Assembly (NCBI GenBank): GCA_046729255.1
Contig: JBKPGF010000011.1
Location: forward strand, 28,554-92,553
Length of the DNA stretch: 64,000 nt
Direction of reading: 5' to 3'
From: PALSA-612 sp046729255
GTDB taxonomy: Bacteria; Actinomycetota; Thermoleophilia; Gaiellales; Gaiellaceae
Shown: positions 48,201 to 55,424 of the stretch, in pieces
How positions within the stretch are numbered: the stretch's first letter is position 1
Layout of the letters: each line of letters opens with the position of its first letter
Notes under the pieces: generated by a model
Told to the model about the DNA's origin: nothing
What the model saw: only the letters and a program-made list of their open reading frames with translations
The model's database searches: none
Program-made: the position numbers and the translations under genes

Positions 48201-49432
48201 CACGCGGTAGGGATGGCGGGACGGGGGACGATTACGCGGTTCGGCAGCCTCCTTGCGGAGGCGACCGTCAGCATCGCGGCCGCGACGATCTCGCAGATCA
48301 GCGTCGCGGTGGCGGCCCCGACGGCGCCGAGGGAAGGTGCGAGCACGGCGAGGGCGACGAGGTTGACGGCGAGCGAGCAGAGGACCTGGAGGACGATCAC
48401 CCCGGCGTGCCCTGCGGCGAGCAGCGCCGTGCCGAGCACGCCGTTGTAGGCGATGACGACGACGGCGACGCAGAGGATGGCGAGCGGCGCCGCGGCGTCC
48501 GCGTACTCGGCGCCGAACACCGGCCCCATGAGCACGTAGCCGCCGAGCGCGAACACCAGCGCGATCGGCGTCGACAGTGCGAGCGACCAGCGCAGCGCAC
48601 GGCGGGTCGAGACGGCGCATTCGTGCTCTTCCGCGGACGACAGGTGGGGGAGCAGTCCCGTCGTGATCGCGTTGGGGAGCATCAGTAGGCCGAAGCCGAC
48701 CGCCGACGCGACCGTGAAGGCGGCTGTCTCCGCGGGCGTGGAGAGCACTGCCAGCGCCACGGTTCCCGAGCGGTAGTAGACGACGGTCGCGATCGCCATC
48801 AGGCCGAGCGGCAGCGCTCGCCGCAACGCGGCCATGCGTGCCACCGCCGTCGCATCCCGAAGGCCGCGGCCGACGGGAACCGCGAACACCATGAGGGCGA
48901 GGAAGTTCGTCGCGACGAGCGCGAGCAGCACCGCCCCCGCGGTCCCCCAGCCGGCCACGGCGCCGCCGGCGAGGCCGACTGCAAGGACTGCAAAGACGAG
49001 CTTCTGGACGGCTTCCGGCCGCATGTCTCGACCGGCGCGGAAGTAGCCGATCATGCTCACCGTGAGTGCGCCGAGCACCGCCATGACGGCCGCCGCGATC
49101 CATACGACCGCCGCGTCGACGGCGAATCCGATCGCGGTCGCCGCGACCACGACGACGATGGCGGCGGGGAGCCGTGCGACCAGGAGCGCCGAAAGTAGGC
49201 CGCCTCGAATCGCTTCTTTCCGCGCGCCGTCGCGTGTGATGAGAAGCCCGGCGCCCGCGTCCAGGCATACGGCAAGGATCCCCGAGACGGCGAGCGCCGT
49301 GCCGAGGATTGCGAGCTCGTCGGTGCTGAGCCCCCGTGCTGCGAGCACGACCACGAGCAGCAGCCCTATCTTCGACGCAAGGTCGCCCACGAGCGCGAGC
49401 ACCGAGTTCATGGCAACACTGCGCCGCCTCAC
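48200..49432 (-). CDS. Polysaccharide flippase (Wzx-like)
   Basis: A 410-residue membrane protein with about 12 helices of the MOP/oligosaccharide-flippase type (start NSVLALVGDLASKIGLLLVV). It should move lipid-linked glycan across the membrane. Its position in the middle of a glycosyltransferase operon supports this. Overlaps: four bases upstream, one base downstream. Confidence 0.83.
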   Translation of the reverse strand: MRRRSVAMNSVLALVGDLASKIGLLLVVVLAARGLSTDELAILGTALAVSGILAVCLDAGAGLLITRDGARKEAIRGGLLSALLVARLPAAIVVVVAATAIGFAVDAAVVWIAAAVMAVLGALTVSMIGYFRAGRDMRPEAVQKLVFAVLAVGLAGGAVAGWGTAGAVLLALVATNFLALMVFAVPVGRGLRDATAVARMAALRRALPLGLMAIATVVYYRSGTVALAVLSTPAETAAFTVASAVGFGLLMLPNAITTGLLPHLSSAEEHECAVSTRRALRWSLALSTPIALVFALGGYVLMGPVFGAEYADAAAPLAILCVAVVVIAYNGVLGTALLAAGHAGVIVLQVLCSLAVNLVALAVLAPSLGAVGAATATLICEIVAAAMLTVASARRLPNRVIVPRPAIPTA

Positions 49433-50568
49433 GCCGCCACCTCGAGCGCGCCGGCGAGCAGATCGGCGTAGCGGGCAAACGACGTCGCGTCACGCTCGCT
49501 GGCAATCGCCCCGTCGAATCGGTGCGGATCGACCGCGAGCTCTTCGAGCGCGGTGGCCAGCGCCTGCGGATCGTCCGGCGGAGAGAGCAAGCCTGTCCGT
49601 CCGTGGTCGACCGCAGCCGGCAGGCCGCCGACCTCGGTCGCGACCACCGGCTTGCCGTAGGCGAACGCGAGCTGGACGACGCCGGACTGGGTGGCCGACC
49701 GGTAGGGGAGGACGACCGCGTCGGCTGCGGAGAACGCGAGCGCTGCGCCCTCGTTCGAGGCGTAGCCGTCGCGAATCACGACCCGATCTCGTATTCCGAG
49801 CGATTCGACGATCGCGTCGTAGCGCTCGCGACCCTCCCAGAAGCGACCGGTGACGAGCAGCCGGACGTCCAGGTCGCGCGGCAGCCTGGCCACCGCCTCG
49901 AGCGCCGTGTCGAGCCCCTTGTACGGACGTACGGCGCCGAAGAAGAGCAGGAGCAGCCTCGGGTTGCCGAGTCGCTTGCGCTCGGCCTCCACCGCCATCG
50001 CCCCGGGAAGCTCCGCGAGATCCTTCGCCACGAAGCGTGGGTGGAAGGCCTCGAGCAGCGGGATGCGGCCCAGGCCGAGGTCGGCGAGCTCCGCCGCCTG
50101 TTGCGGTGCATGCGTGACGAGCAGGTCGGCGTTGCCGAGCACCGAGCGTGTGAGCGCCCGCGAGCCCGGGAAGGGCTCGTGCGGGACGACGTTGTGGCAG
50201 ATGACGACCCGCCGCACTCGGGACGACGCATGGCGCAACAGCCAGCGGTACGGCGGGCTCATGACGGCGTGGATCCACGGCAGCACGAGCGCCGATGCGC
50301 GGAAGGCTTCGAGCCGTCCCATAGCAGCGCGCCACGTCAGCGGGTTGAGCCAATCGAGTAGGGGATCCGCATGCACCGACGCGGGCGGGCGTGAGCGGTC
50401 GTCGCGGTCCGACCCGCGGTAGAGGAACGGTGGATAGAGCCGGCGCCAGCCGACGACCTCGACGGGGCAGCGCTGCTCGAGAGCACCGACCATCGCCGTG
50501 TTGAAGGCTGCCGCCCCAACCGTCAACGGGTGCACCGGAGCGAGCACGCCGATGCGCGGCGTGATCAC
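49429..50568 (-). CDS. Family 4 (GT-B) glycosyltransferase
   Basis: A 379-residue GT-B enzyme. The C-terminal half has the donor-site region (FGAVRPYKGLDTALEAVARL and SNEGAALAFSAADAVVLPYR). The GTG at 50568 overlaps the upstream stop by four bases (GTGA); an ATG at 50595 is possible. Adds a sugar from a nucleotide donor on the cytosolic face. Confidence 0.87.
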   Translation of the reverse strand: MITPRIGVLAPVHPLTVGAAAFNTAMVGALEQRCPVEVVGWRRLYPPFLYRGSDRDDRSRPPASVHADPLLDWLNPLTWRAAMGRLEAFRASALVLPWIHAVMSPPYRWLLRHASSRVRRVVICHNVVPHEPFPGSRALTRSVLGNADLLVTHAPQQAAELADLGLGRIPLLEAFHPRFVAKDLAELPGAMAVEAERKRLGNPRLLLLFFGAVRPYKGLDTALEAVARLPRDLDVRLLVTGRFWEGRERYDAIVESLGIRDRVVIRDGYASNEGAALAFSAADAVVLPYRSATQSGVVQLAFAYGKPVVATEVGGLPAAVDHGRTGLLSPPDDPQALATALEELAVDPHRFDGAIASERDATSFARYADLLAGALEVAA

Positions 50569-51614
50569 CCCTGCGGTCTGGTCTGCATAGCCCATGGCTC
50601 CTGGTCCTCCGTGGCGATGTCCGCCTCGATTCGCTTCAGGCGGTAGAGCGCGTCCTCGAGCAGCCGGCGATTTGTGTTCACACCGTCGGCGATGAGCCCG
50701 CTGAGGAACAGTGCTGCGCTGATTCCGAACGAGATGAGCGACGCGAGCAGCGCGGGCAGGTGCATGCCGCCGTCGCCGTACGAGAGGACGAACCACGCCG
50801 TGAAACCGGCCGCGAACAGCAACGCGACAGTCGCCGCGTGACCGAACACGGACAGCGGCGCGGTATGCAGCGTCGTACGAAGCGCCTGTCCTCCCGTCGT
50901 GCCGATGTAGCGCCGGATCGAGTGCGTCATCCGCGACTCCCCGACCTGCCGGCGCAGTGCGGGAATCTCCACCTCGGCGACCGCAAGCCGCTTGCGCGCG
51001 GCCTGGATCAGGCTGTCGAGCGTGTACGTGTAGTCGCCGACGACGTTGAGCTTCAGCAGCGACTCGCGCGAAAACGCTCGGTAGCCAGAGGTGACGTCCT
51101 GGACGGGCAGCTTGAACGCCCGCCGGAAGAACCACGAGGCGAGCCGGTTCCCGTAGCGGCGTACGGGCGTTCCTGAGGTCTTCTCCGTCAGGCGGCGAAC
51201 GCCGACGACGATGTCGGCGTCGCCGGTGAGTATTGGTGCAACGATGCTCGGGATCAGTGCCGGGTCATGCTGGCCGTCAGCATCGAGATGAACGACGACG
51301 TCACAGCGCCGGGCGAGGGCCAGGCCGATGCCGTGGTTGAAGGAGGCGACGAGCCCACGGTTGCGACTGTGCGTGATGACTCGGTCGGCGCCGGCCGACA
51401 TTGCGCGGTCGCTCGTCGCGTCCGTCGAGCCGTCGTCGACGACGATGACCTCGACCTGTGAGCAGCCGAGGATGTGACGCGGCACCCCGCTGACGACGGC
51501 GCCGACCGTCTCCTCTTCGTTCAGAGCCGGGATGACCACACCGAGCTTGCGGGAGGTGAGTCCCATCGGGGCCTCGCGGTGCGGCAGCTGGGCTGTTCTG
51601 AGCTCGACGGTCAT
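50565..51614 (-). CDS. Polyprenyl-phosphate glycosyltransferase (DPM1-like) with two helices
   Basis: A 349-residue enzyme: family 2 transferase domain with VVIPALNEEETV near residue 26 and the metal motif HLDADGQHDP near residue 110, followed by two membrane helices (about 245-270 and 275-305). This layout matches enzymes that make polyprenyl-phosphate sugars used by GT-C transferases, several of which are encoded downstream. First gene of the operon. Confidence 0.88.
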   Translation of the reverse strand: MTVELRTAQLPHREAPMGLTSRKLGVVIPALNEEETVGAVVSGVPRHILGCSQVEVIVVDDGSTDATSDRAMSAGADRVITHSRNRGLVASFNHGIGLALARRCDVVVHLDADGQHDPALIPSIVAPILTGDADIVVGVRRLTEKTSGTPVRRYGNRLASWFFRRAFKLPVQDVTSGYRAFSRESLLKLNVVGDYTYTLDSLIQAARKRLAVAEVEIPALRRQVGESRMTHSIRRYIGTTGGQALRTTLHTAPLSVFGHAATVALLFAAGFTAWFVLSYGDGGMHLPALLASLISFGISAALFLSGLIADGVNTNRRLLEDALYRLKRIEADIATEDQEPWAMQTRPQG

Positions 51615-51637
51615 GTGGGTCGCATGGCCGGCGCGTC

Positions 51638-51663
51638 AGGCGGACGGCTGTCGCCGCCCGCCT
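51638..51663. terminator. Hairpin between divergent operon start and exported-protein gene
   Basis: A 10-base-pair stem with one G-T wobble (AGGCGG arm to CCGCCT) and a 6-base loop, 48 bases below the stop at 51711. It may end the transcript of the minus-strand gene at 51711 before the glycosyltransferase operon starts. Confidence 0.5.
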
Positions 51664-51710
51664 TTCAGTTACTTGCTTGACGCGCTCGGCACGTCGGAGT
51701 TCGGCACCAC

Positions 51711-52112
51711 TCAGTCGTTCGCGACGCAGGAGCTGCCGATGAGCCGGTAGCCCGTGTCGCAAGCTCGGAGCTTGGCCTTCGCCAGTGCCCGCGCAAGGCG
51801 CTTCACGTTCGCCTGGGACTTGGCGATGGACTTCTTGAGCGCAGCCTTCTTGGCCGACGTCTTGGCGCTGGCAAGCTGACGCTTCTGCGCCTTGAGACTG
51901 GCCTTCGCCTTCGCGAGCTGCTTCTGAAGCGAGTACACCTGGGCCATGGCCGAGGCGTGCGGCTTCTGGACGCGAGGCTTCGGCGCCGGCTCGACCGTCG
52001 TGCGAGAGGCACTCCGGTACAGGTCGGTGCCACCCGCCGTCGCCACGGCTGCCGAGACGACGGCCAGGAGACCGGCAATCGCCAGAGCGGGAAGCCGATG
52101 GCGCTTGGTCAT
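51711..52112 (-). CDS. Small secreted coiled-coil protein
   Basis: A 133-residue protein with a signal peptide (residues 1 to about 26, ending ATAG), then a basic Lys/Ala/Gln helix of about 70 residues (QLAKAKASLKAQKRQLASAK) that would form a coiled coil, and a C-terminal pair of cysteines. Unknown function; possibly wall-associated. A strong ribosome site (AGGAGGAG) precedes the ATG. Confidence 0.78.
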   Translation of the reverse strand: MTKRHRLPALAIAGLLAVVSAAVATAGGTDLYRSASRTTVEPAPKPRVQKPHASAMAQVYSLQKQLAKAKASLKAQKRQLASAKTSAKKAALKKSIAKSQANVKRLARALAKAKLRACDTGYRLIGSSCVAND

Positions 52113-52216
52113 GTGTTGCTCCTCCTGGGTCGGGGGAAGCCGGCGGATCCCGGCTCCGGGTTCGTATCGGCAGTCGTTGTAGGGCTCATGACGGGTTCGA
52201 ACCACCCAATTGAGGG

Positions 52217-53638
52217 TCATGCGACACGCGCAGTCATCGCGGAGACGGCACCCCGACCGGCTCGGCGGACGTCGGGCCAGACGGCGATCGTGCGCCCACG
52301 GAACCACGTAAGCCCTGACATCCAGCCGAGGAAGCGTCCGGCGAAGAAGCGGTCTGTCCGGGGGAGCGACGGCGCGCTCGAGATGATGCGCACCCGTCCC
52401 TGTCGCCACAGCAGGCGATTCATGCTGCCCGTGCTCGCGTCCGCTTGGCTGAAGGAGACGACGACGCCTCCGCCCGGATCGGCGACGACGGCCGGGAGCA
52501 GCTGGTCGCCCCCCGTGTCGCGCAGCGTTCGCACGCCCTTCGGCGTCCACAGGAAGATGCGTCCGCGACCGGAGTCCGCCGATGCCCAGACGACGTGTGG
52601 CATGCCTTTCGAGACGGCGATCGCCGGGACGGAGCTCGTGTCCACGCGGAAGCCCGGGAGTGGCTCGGGGAGATCGCGGAAGCCGGGCGGGCTGATGGTC
52701 TCCGGCTCGTCCCAGCCACCCCGAGGGCTCCAGTGCGCGATGCGGATCGCACCGGAGTTGGCAGCTGCGTCCGGATACTCCTCCCAGGCGAGCCAAAAGC
52801 CGCCACCGCCGTCGCCCGCCGGCGCCGCCCCCTGGGCGAAGCGCGTGCCGGGCACGTCGAGGACACGAGTCGGCGCGGTTGACCGCAGCCCGACAGGGAG
52901 CAGGGCCACCTTCAGCCGTGACATGACCTGACTTCCTTCGCACGAGTCGAAGACCGCCCACGCGTAAAAGACCCTGTTGCCATCGATCGCGAGGCCAGGC
53001 CGGTCCTGGAGCACGTCCTTGCCGTTGCTCGCGAGCTCCGTGCGGCTCCAGCGTCCGGTCGCAGGGTCGCGGCGCAGCAGCTCCACGCCGCCGACCTCGC
53101 AGCGCGTGTAGCTGAAGAACATGCCCGCGTAGTAGACGACGCCGCGCTCGTCGATCGCGATCAGCGGGTCCCCGCCGGCGTTCGTGTCGCCGTGCGGGAA
53201 AGAATCGAGCGGGCCGGCATCCGACCAGCGGCGGCCGTCGCGCGACCAGTAGAAGCCGAACTGCGGTTGGCCGTTGTAGGAGTTGTAATCGGCGGCCGCG
53301 GCGACGACGAGGCTCTTGTTGGCCGCCACGGTCGGCTCGACCGCGGGCAGCCCGTCGCTCTTGCAGTTAGCGACGGTGTTCGTCGGACCGGGCCGGAAGC
53401 AGGTCACGGTGCTGCTCCTGGCCCGTCGAGCTTTTTTTGGGGCCTGCCCGACGGCGAAAGGCTGGAGGATCGCGGACGCCCGCTCGGGGCGCTTCAGCAG
53501 CTCCCGCTTCGGCTCCGAGCCGCCGGGCTGAACCTGCGATGCGACCATCAGGAGCGCCGCCGCGAGGATGGCGACGACGAGCGCGGCGACATACCCGATG
53601 GGAATGTCGGCGGTGGCTGGGTTTCGCGGCGGAACCAC
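52217..53638 (-). CDS. Membrane-anchored sialidase-like (BNR-repeat) protein
   Basis: A 473-residue protein: one N-terminal helix (about 14-36) and an extracytoplasmic domain with repeated Asp-box-like turns (SRDGRRWSD, SPRGGWDEPE), the mark of six-bladed beta-propellers. The catalytic arginine and glutamate set of true sialidases is not evident, so a binding role is likelier. GTG start. It is divergent from smpB across 57 bases. Confidence 0.68.
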   Translation of the reverse strand: MVPPRNPATADIPIGYVAALVVAILAAALLMVASQVQPGGSEPKRELLKRPERASAILQPFAVGQAPKKARRARSSTVTCFRPGPTNTVANCKSDGLPAVEPTVAANKSLVVAAAADYNSYNGQPQFGFYWSRDGRRWSDAGPLDSFPHGDTNAGGDPLIAIDERGVVYYAGMFFSYTRCEVGGVELLRRDPATGRWSRTELASNGKDVLQDRPGLAIDGNRVFYAWAVFDSCEGSQVMSRLKVALLPVGLRSTAPTRVLDVPGTRFAQGAAPAGDGGGGFWLAWEEYPDAAANSGAIRIAHWSPRGGWDEPETISPPGFRDLPEPLPGFRVDTSSVPAIAVSKGMPHVVWASADSGRGRIFLWTPKGVRTLRDTGGDQLLPAVVADPGGGVVVSFSQADASTGSMNRLLWRQGRVRIISSAPSLPRTDRFFAGRFLGWMSGLTWFRGRTIAVWPDVRRAGRGAVSAMTARVA

Positions 53639-53683
53639 GCTGCCTCGAAGGCTTCATCGGCAGGAGCTGGCTTCGCCTCAACC

Positions 53684-53689
53684 TAGACT
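53684..53689 (+). promoter_or_regulatory. Leaderless -10 box of smpB (TAGACT)
   Basis: TAGACT is exactly six bases before the smpB GTG. Confidence 0.55.
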
Positions 53690-53695
53690 TCTCCC

Positions 53696-54163
53696 GTGGC
53701 CAAGTCCCAAGGACAGAAGGTCGTCTCCGACAACCGGCGCGCGCGACACGACTACACACTCCTCGAGCGCTTCGAGGCCGGGATCCAGCTCCTCGGCACC
53801 GAGGTGAAGTCGCTGCGCGCCAACGGCGCGTCGCTCGCACAGGCCCACGCCGAGGAGCGTGGGGGAGAGCTGTGGCTCGTCGGCGCGCATATCGCGGCGT
53901 ACGACAAGAGCGGTGCCTCTGGGCACGAGCCCGAACGCGATCGCAAGCTGCTCCTTCACCGGCGCGAGATCGACCGTCTCTCCGGCCGCGTGCGCGAGCG
54001 CGGGCTGACGCTCGTGCCGACGCGCCTCTACTTCAAGGACGGCCGCGCGAAGGTCGAGATCGCACTCGCGCGCGGGAAGGAACAGCGCGACAAGCGCCGC
54101 GACATCGCAAAGCGCGACGCCGACCGCCAGATCGAGCGTGCGCTTAGAGAACGCAATCGCTGA
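53696..54163 (+). CDS. smpB: SsrA-binding protein SmpB
   Basis: A 155-residue protein that delivers tmRNA to stalled ribosomes. Start region VVSDNRRARHDYTLLERFEA and GIQLLGTEVKSLR are diagnostic; the basic C-terminal tail that enters the mRNA channel is present (KRRDIAKRDADRQIERA). GTG start. The tmRNA gene lies 490 bases downstream; between them is an oppositely transcribed secreted-protein gene. Confidence 0.96.
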   Translation: MAKSQGQKVVSDNRRARHDYTLLERFEAGIQLLGTEVKSLRANGASLAQAHAEERGGELWLVGAHIAAYDKSGASGHEPERDRKLLLHRREIDRLSGRVRERGLTLVPTRLYFKDGRAKVEIALARGKEQRDKRRDIAKRDADRQIERALRERNR

Positions 54164-54625
54164 TCAGCAGCGCCGCTTGGGGTTCAGCCAGTTCAGAGAC
54201 GCCGTGGCCCTGAGGCCGCGTTTCGGCTCCGTGGTGTGAGTGACGAAGTTGTAGCGGGCGGGTTTCCAGGTCCCGTTGGGGCAGGCGAAGCCGAGCATGC
54301 GGGCAGTGAGCGTGAAGCCGACATTGGGGCCGCCTTCGGCGCAGTTCGCGCTCTTGAAGATGCCGCTCCTTGCAACCCGGCGAGGCATGCCGCTGGCCGG
54401 GATGAAGTCCACGGCGACGCGGATGCGTAGCCTGCGGTTGGCGTTGCAAGAGGCCTTGGGGTCGTTCCAGACGCCCATCAGCTCGGCCGACTCCGCGGAC
54501 ACGAGGGCCGAGCTCGTCACGGTCAGCGAGCCGAGACGGGCGACGCCGAGCGTCGACGGCGGCTCAATCGCTGCCGTCGCGGCCGAGACGAGAAGGAGCG
54601 CGGCGATGCTGACTGCGACCTTCAT
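54164..54625 (-). CDS. Small secreted protein, unknown
   Basis: A 153-residue protein with a clear signal peptide (MKVAVSIAALLLVSAATAA) and four spaced cysteines after it (in KASCNAN, SANCAEG, FACPNG and the C-terminal Cys) that could form disulfides. Beta-rich by composition, no family recognised. It sits antisense between smpB and ssrA; its stop abuts the smpB stop and its start is only 28 bases from the tmRNA 5' end, so the two share a very short divergent promoter region. Confidence 0.72.
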   Translation of the reverse strand: MKVAVSIAALLLVSAATAAIEPPSTLGVARLGSLTVTSSALVSAESAELMGVWNDPKASCNANRRLRIRVAVDFIPASGMPRRVARSGIFKSANCAEGGPNVGFTLTARMLGFACPNGTWKPARYNFVTHTTEPKRGLRATASLNWLNPKRRC

Positions 54626-54652
54626 GCGGCTACACTTTGCACAAAGACATAC

Positions 54653-55010
54653 GGGGGCGACCAGGTTTCGACGTGGTCGGTTCTCCGGCTGAGCTGCGAG
54701 TCGAGGTCCCCGGTCGGCCTCGTAAAACAACCGGGAACAACGTAAGTGCGGATCGTGATCTCGCACTCGCTGCCTAAGTAATTAGGTAGCGCGTCGCCCC
54801 GAGCTGGGCCCGTGGCCCGGGAAGCGGCGTCAGACAACGGGCTGGCCCCGAAGGAGAGCCAATCGCCGGAGGGGTGAGACGACAGGATGGCTGGCCCGGC
54901 GGTAGGTCGCCTGCGAACCGGCCGTCCGGGTGAGATCAAAGCGCAGGCTAGGCTCGTAGACGCTCTGCCCGGTGCGGCCGCGGACGCGGGTTCGATTCCC
55001 GCCGCCTCCA
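54653..55010 (+). ncRNA. ssrA: Transfer-messenger RNA (tmRNA)
   Basis: The 5' end GGGGGCG pairs with 3' CGCCTCC to make a 7-base-pair acceptor with G-U at position 3, the alanine identity mark. The 3' part has a T arm (GCGGG-TTCGATT-CCCGC). The tag reads GNNVSADRDLALAA, encoded at 54733-54774 with TAA at 54775; the resume codon GGG is my best guess. The 3' CCA is not encoded: the discriminator A at 55010 is followed by TCC. smpB is upstream. The final 30 bases occur again at 55184-55212. Confidence 0.93.
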
Positions 55011-55181
55011 TCCTCGCCTCGCTGGCCGGTGCGGCTCCCGGCCGGCGGAGCCGGCCTCCGCCGCGACCTCGACCCGCTCGCGGCAGGATGCTTCGCCCTC
55101 GCCGCGAGTCCGTACCCGACGTACTGTCCTCGCGGCTCGGCCTTCGCCTCCTTGGCGAGCGAGTCGCCAGCGAACCGAGGA
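55011..55181 (+). repeat. Family I repeat, copy 2 (171 bp), directly after ssrA
   Basis: Begins on the first base after the tmRNA. Its ends are a 16-base inverted repeat with 14 matches (TCCTCGCCTCGCTGGC and GCCAGCGAACCGAGGA). The core 55074-55162 matches copy 1 after secA. It is followed by a second copy of the tmRNA 3' end, so the element is bracketed by direct repeats of its target. Confidence 0.78.
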
Positions 55182-55183
55182 GG

Positions 55184-55212
55184 CGGACGGGGTTCGATTC
55201 CCGCCGCCTCCA
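55184..55212 (+). repeat. Duplicated tmRNA 3' end (att-like)
   Basis: Twenty-nine bases match 54981-55010 except for one missing C in the T stem, so this copy could not form a normal T arm. tmRNA ends are classic integrase targets. No integrase gene is in the window. The family II repeat starts on the next base. Confidence 0.75.
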
Positions 55213-55305
55213 TAGGAGGACGAAAGTCTGACGACGTTCGTCCGGCAAGGCGTGATCTCGGAGAGCCGTTGTGCGCCGCGGCCGCACATGTCGGGCGCGG
55301 CGGCG
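55213..55305 (+). repeat. Family II two-hairpin repeat, copy B
   Basis: Hairpin 1 has arms GGACGAA and TTCGTCC around GTC-TGAC-GAC; hairpin 2 contains CCGCACATGTCGGG with CG-rich arms. It aligns with copies A and C near 18.1-18.5 kb. The stem changes relative to copy A are compensated on both sides. Confidence 0.72.
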
Positions 55306-55424
55306 CGCGGCTCGGCGCTTCACGAGAGCTGTTTACCGCCGCGGGCCGAGGGGAACGGTTTGCGGGATGGGAAAACCCTGCGATCCCATCGTCCAGCCCC
55401 ACCCGATCCCAGGGAGGTAGCGTG
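55306..55424 (+). other. Intergenic stretch before the amidase
   Basis: The 414 bases between ssrA and the amidase gene hold family I, the duplicated tmRNA end and family II; these last 119 bases contain only a short hairpin (GATGGGA with TCCCATC, about 55363-55391) and the AGGGAGGT ribosome site. I see no gene. Confidence 0.5.

Noticed and set aside
46299..49505. A 1068-codon minus-strand open frame
   Set aside because: Only its downstream 633 codons are a membrane protein. The rest is an Arg-rich shadow of the flippase gene, and the ATG at 48200 with a one-base overlap is the natural start.
54653..55424. A genomic island integrated at the tmRNA gene
   Set aside because: The att-like repeat is present, but no integrase, cargo or composition change lies between the copies; only 171 bases separate them. 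I report it as a small element instead.
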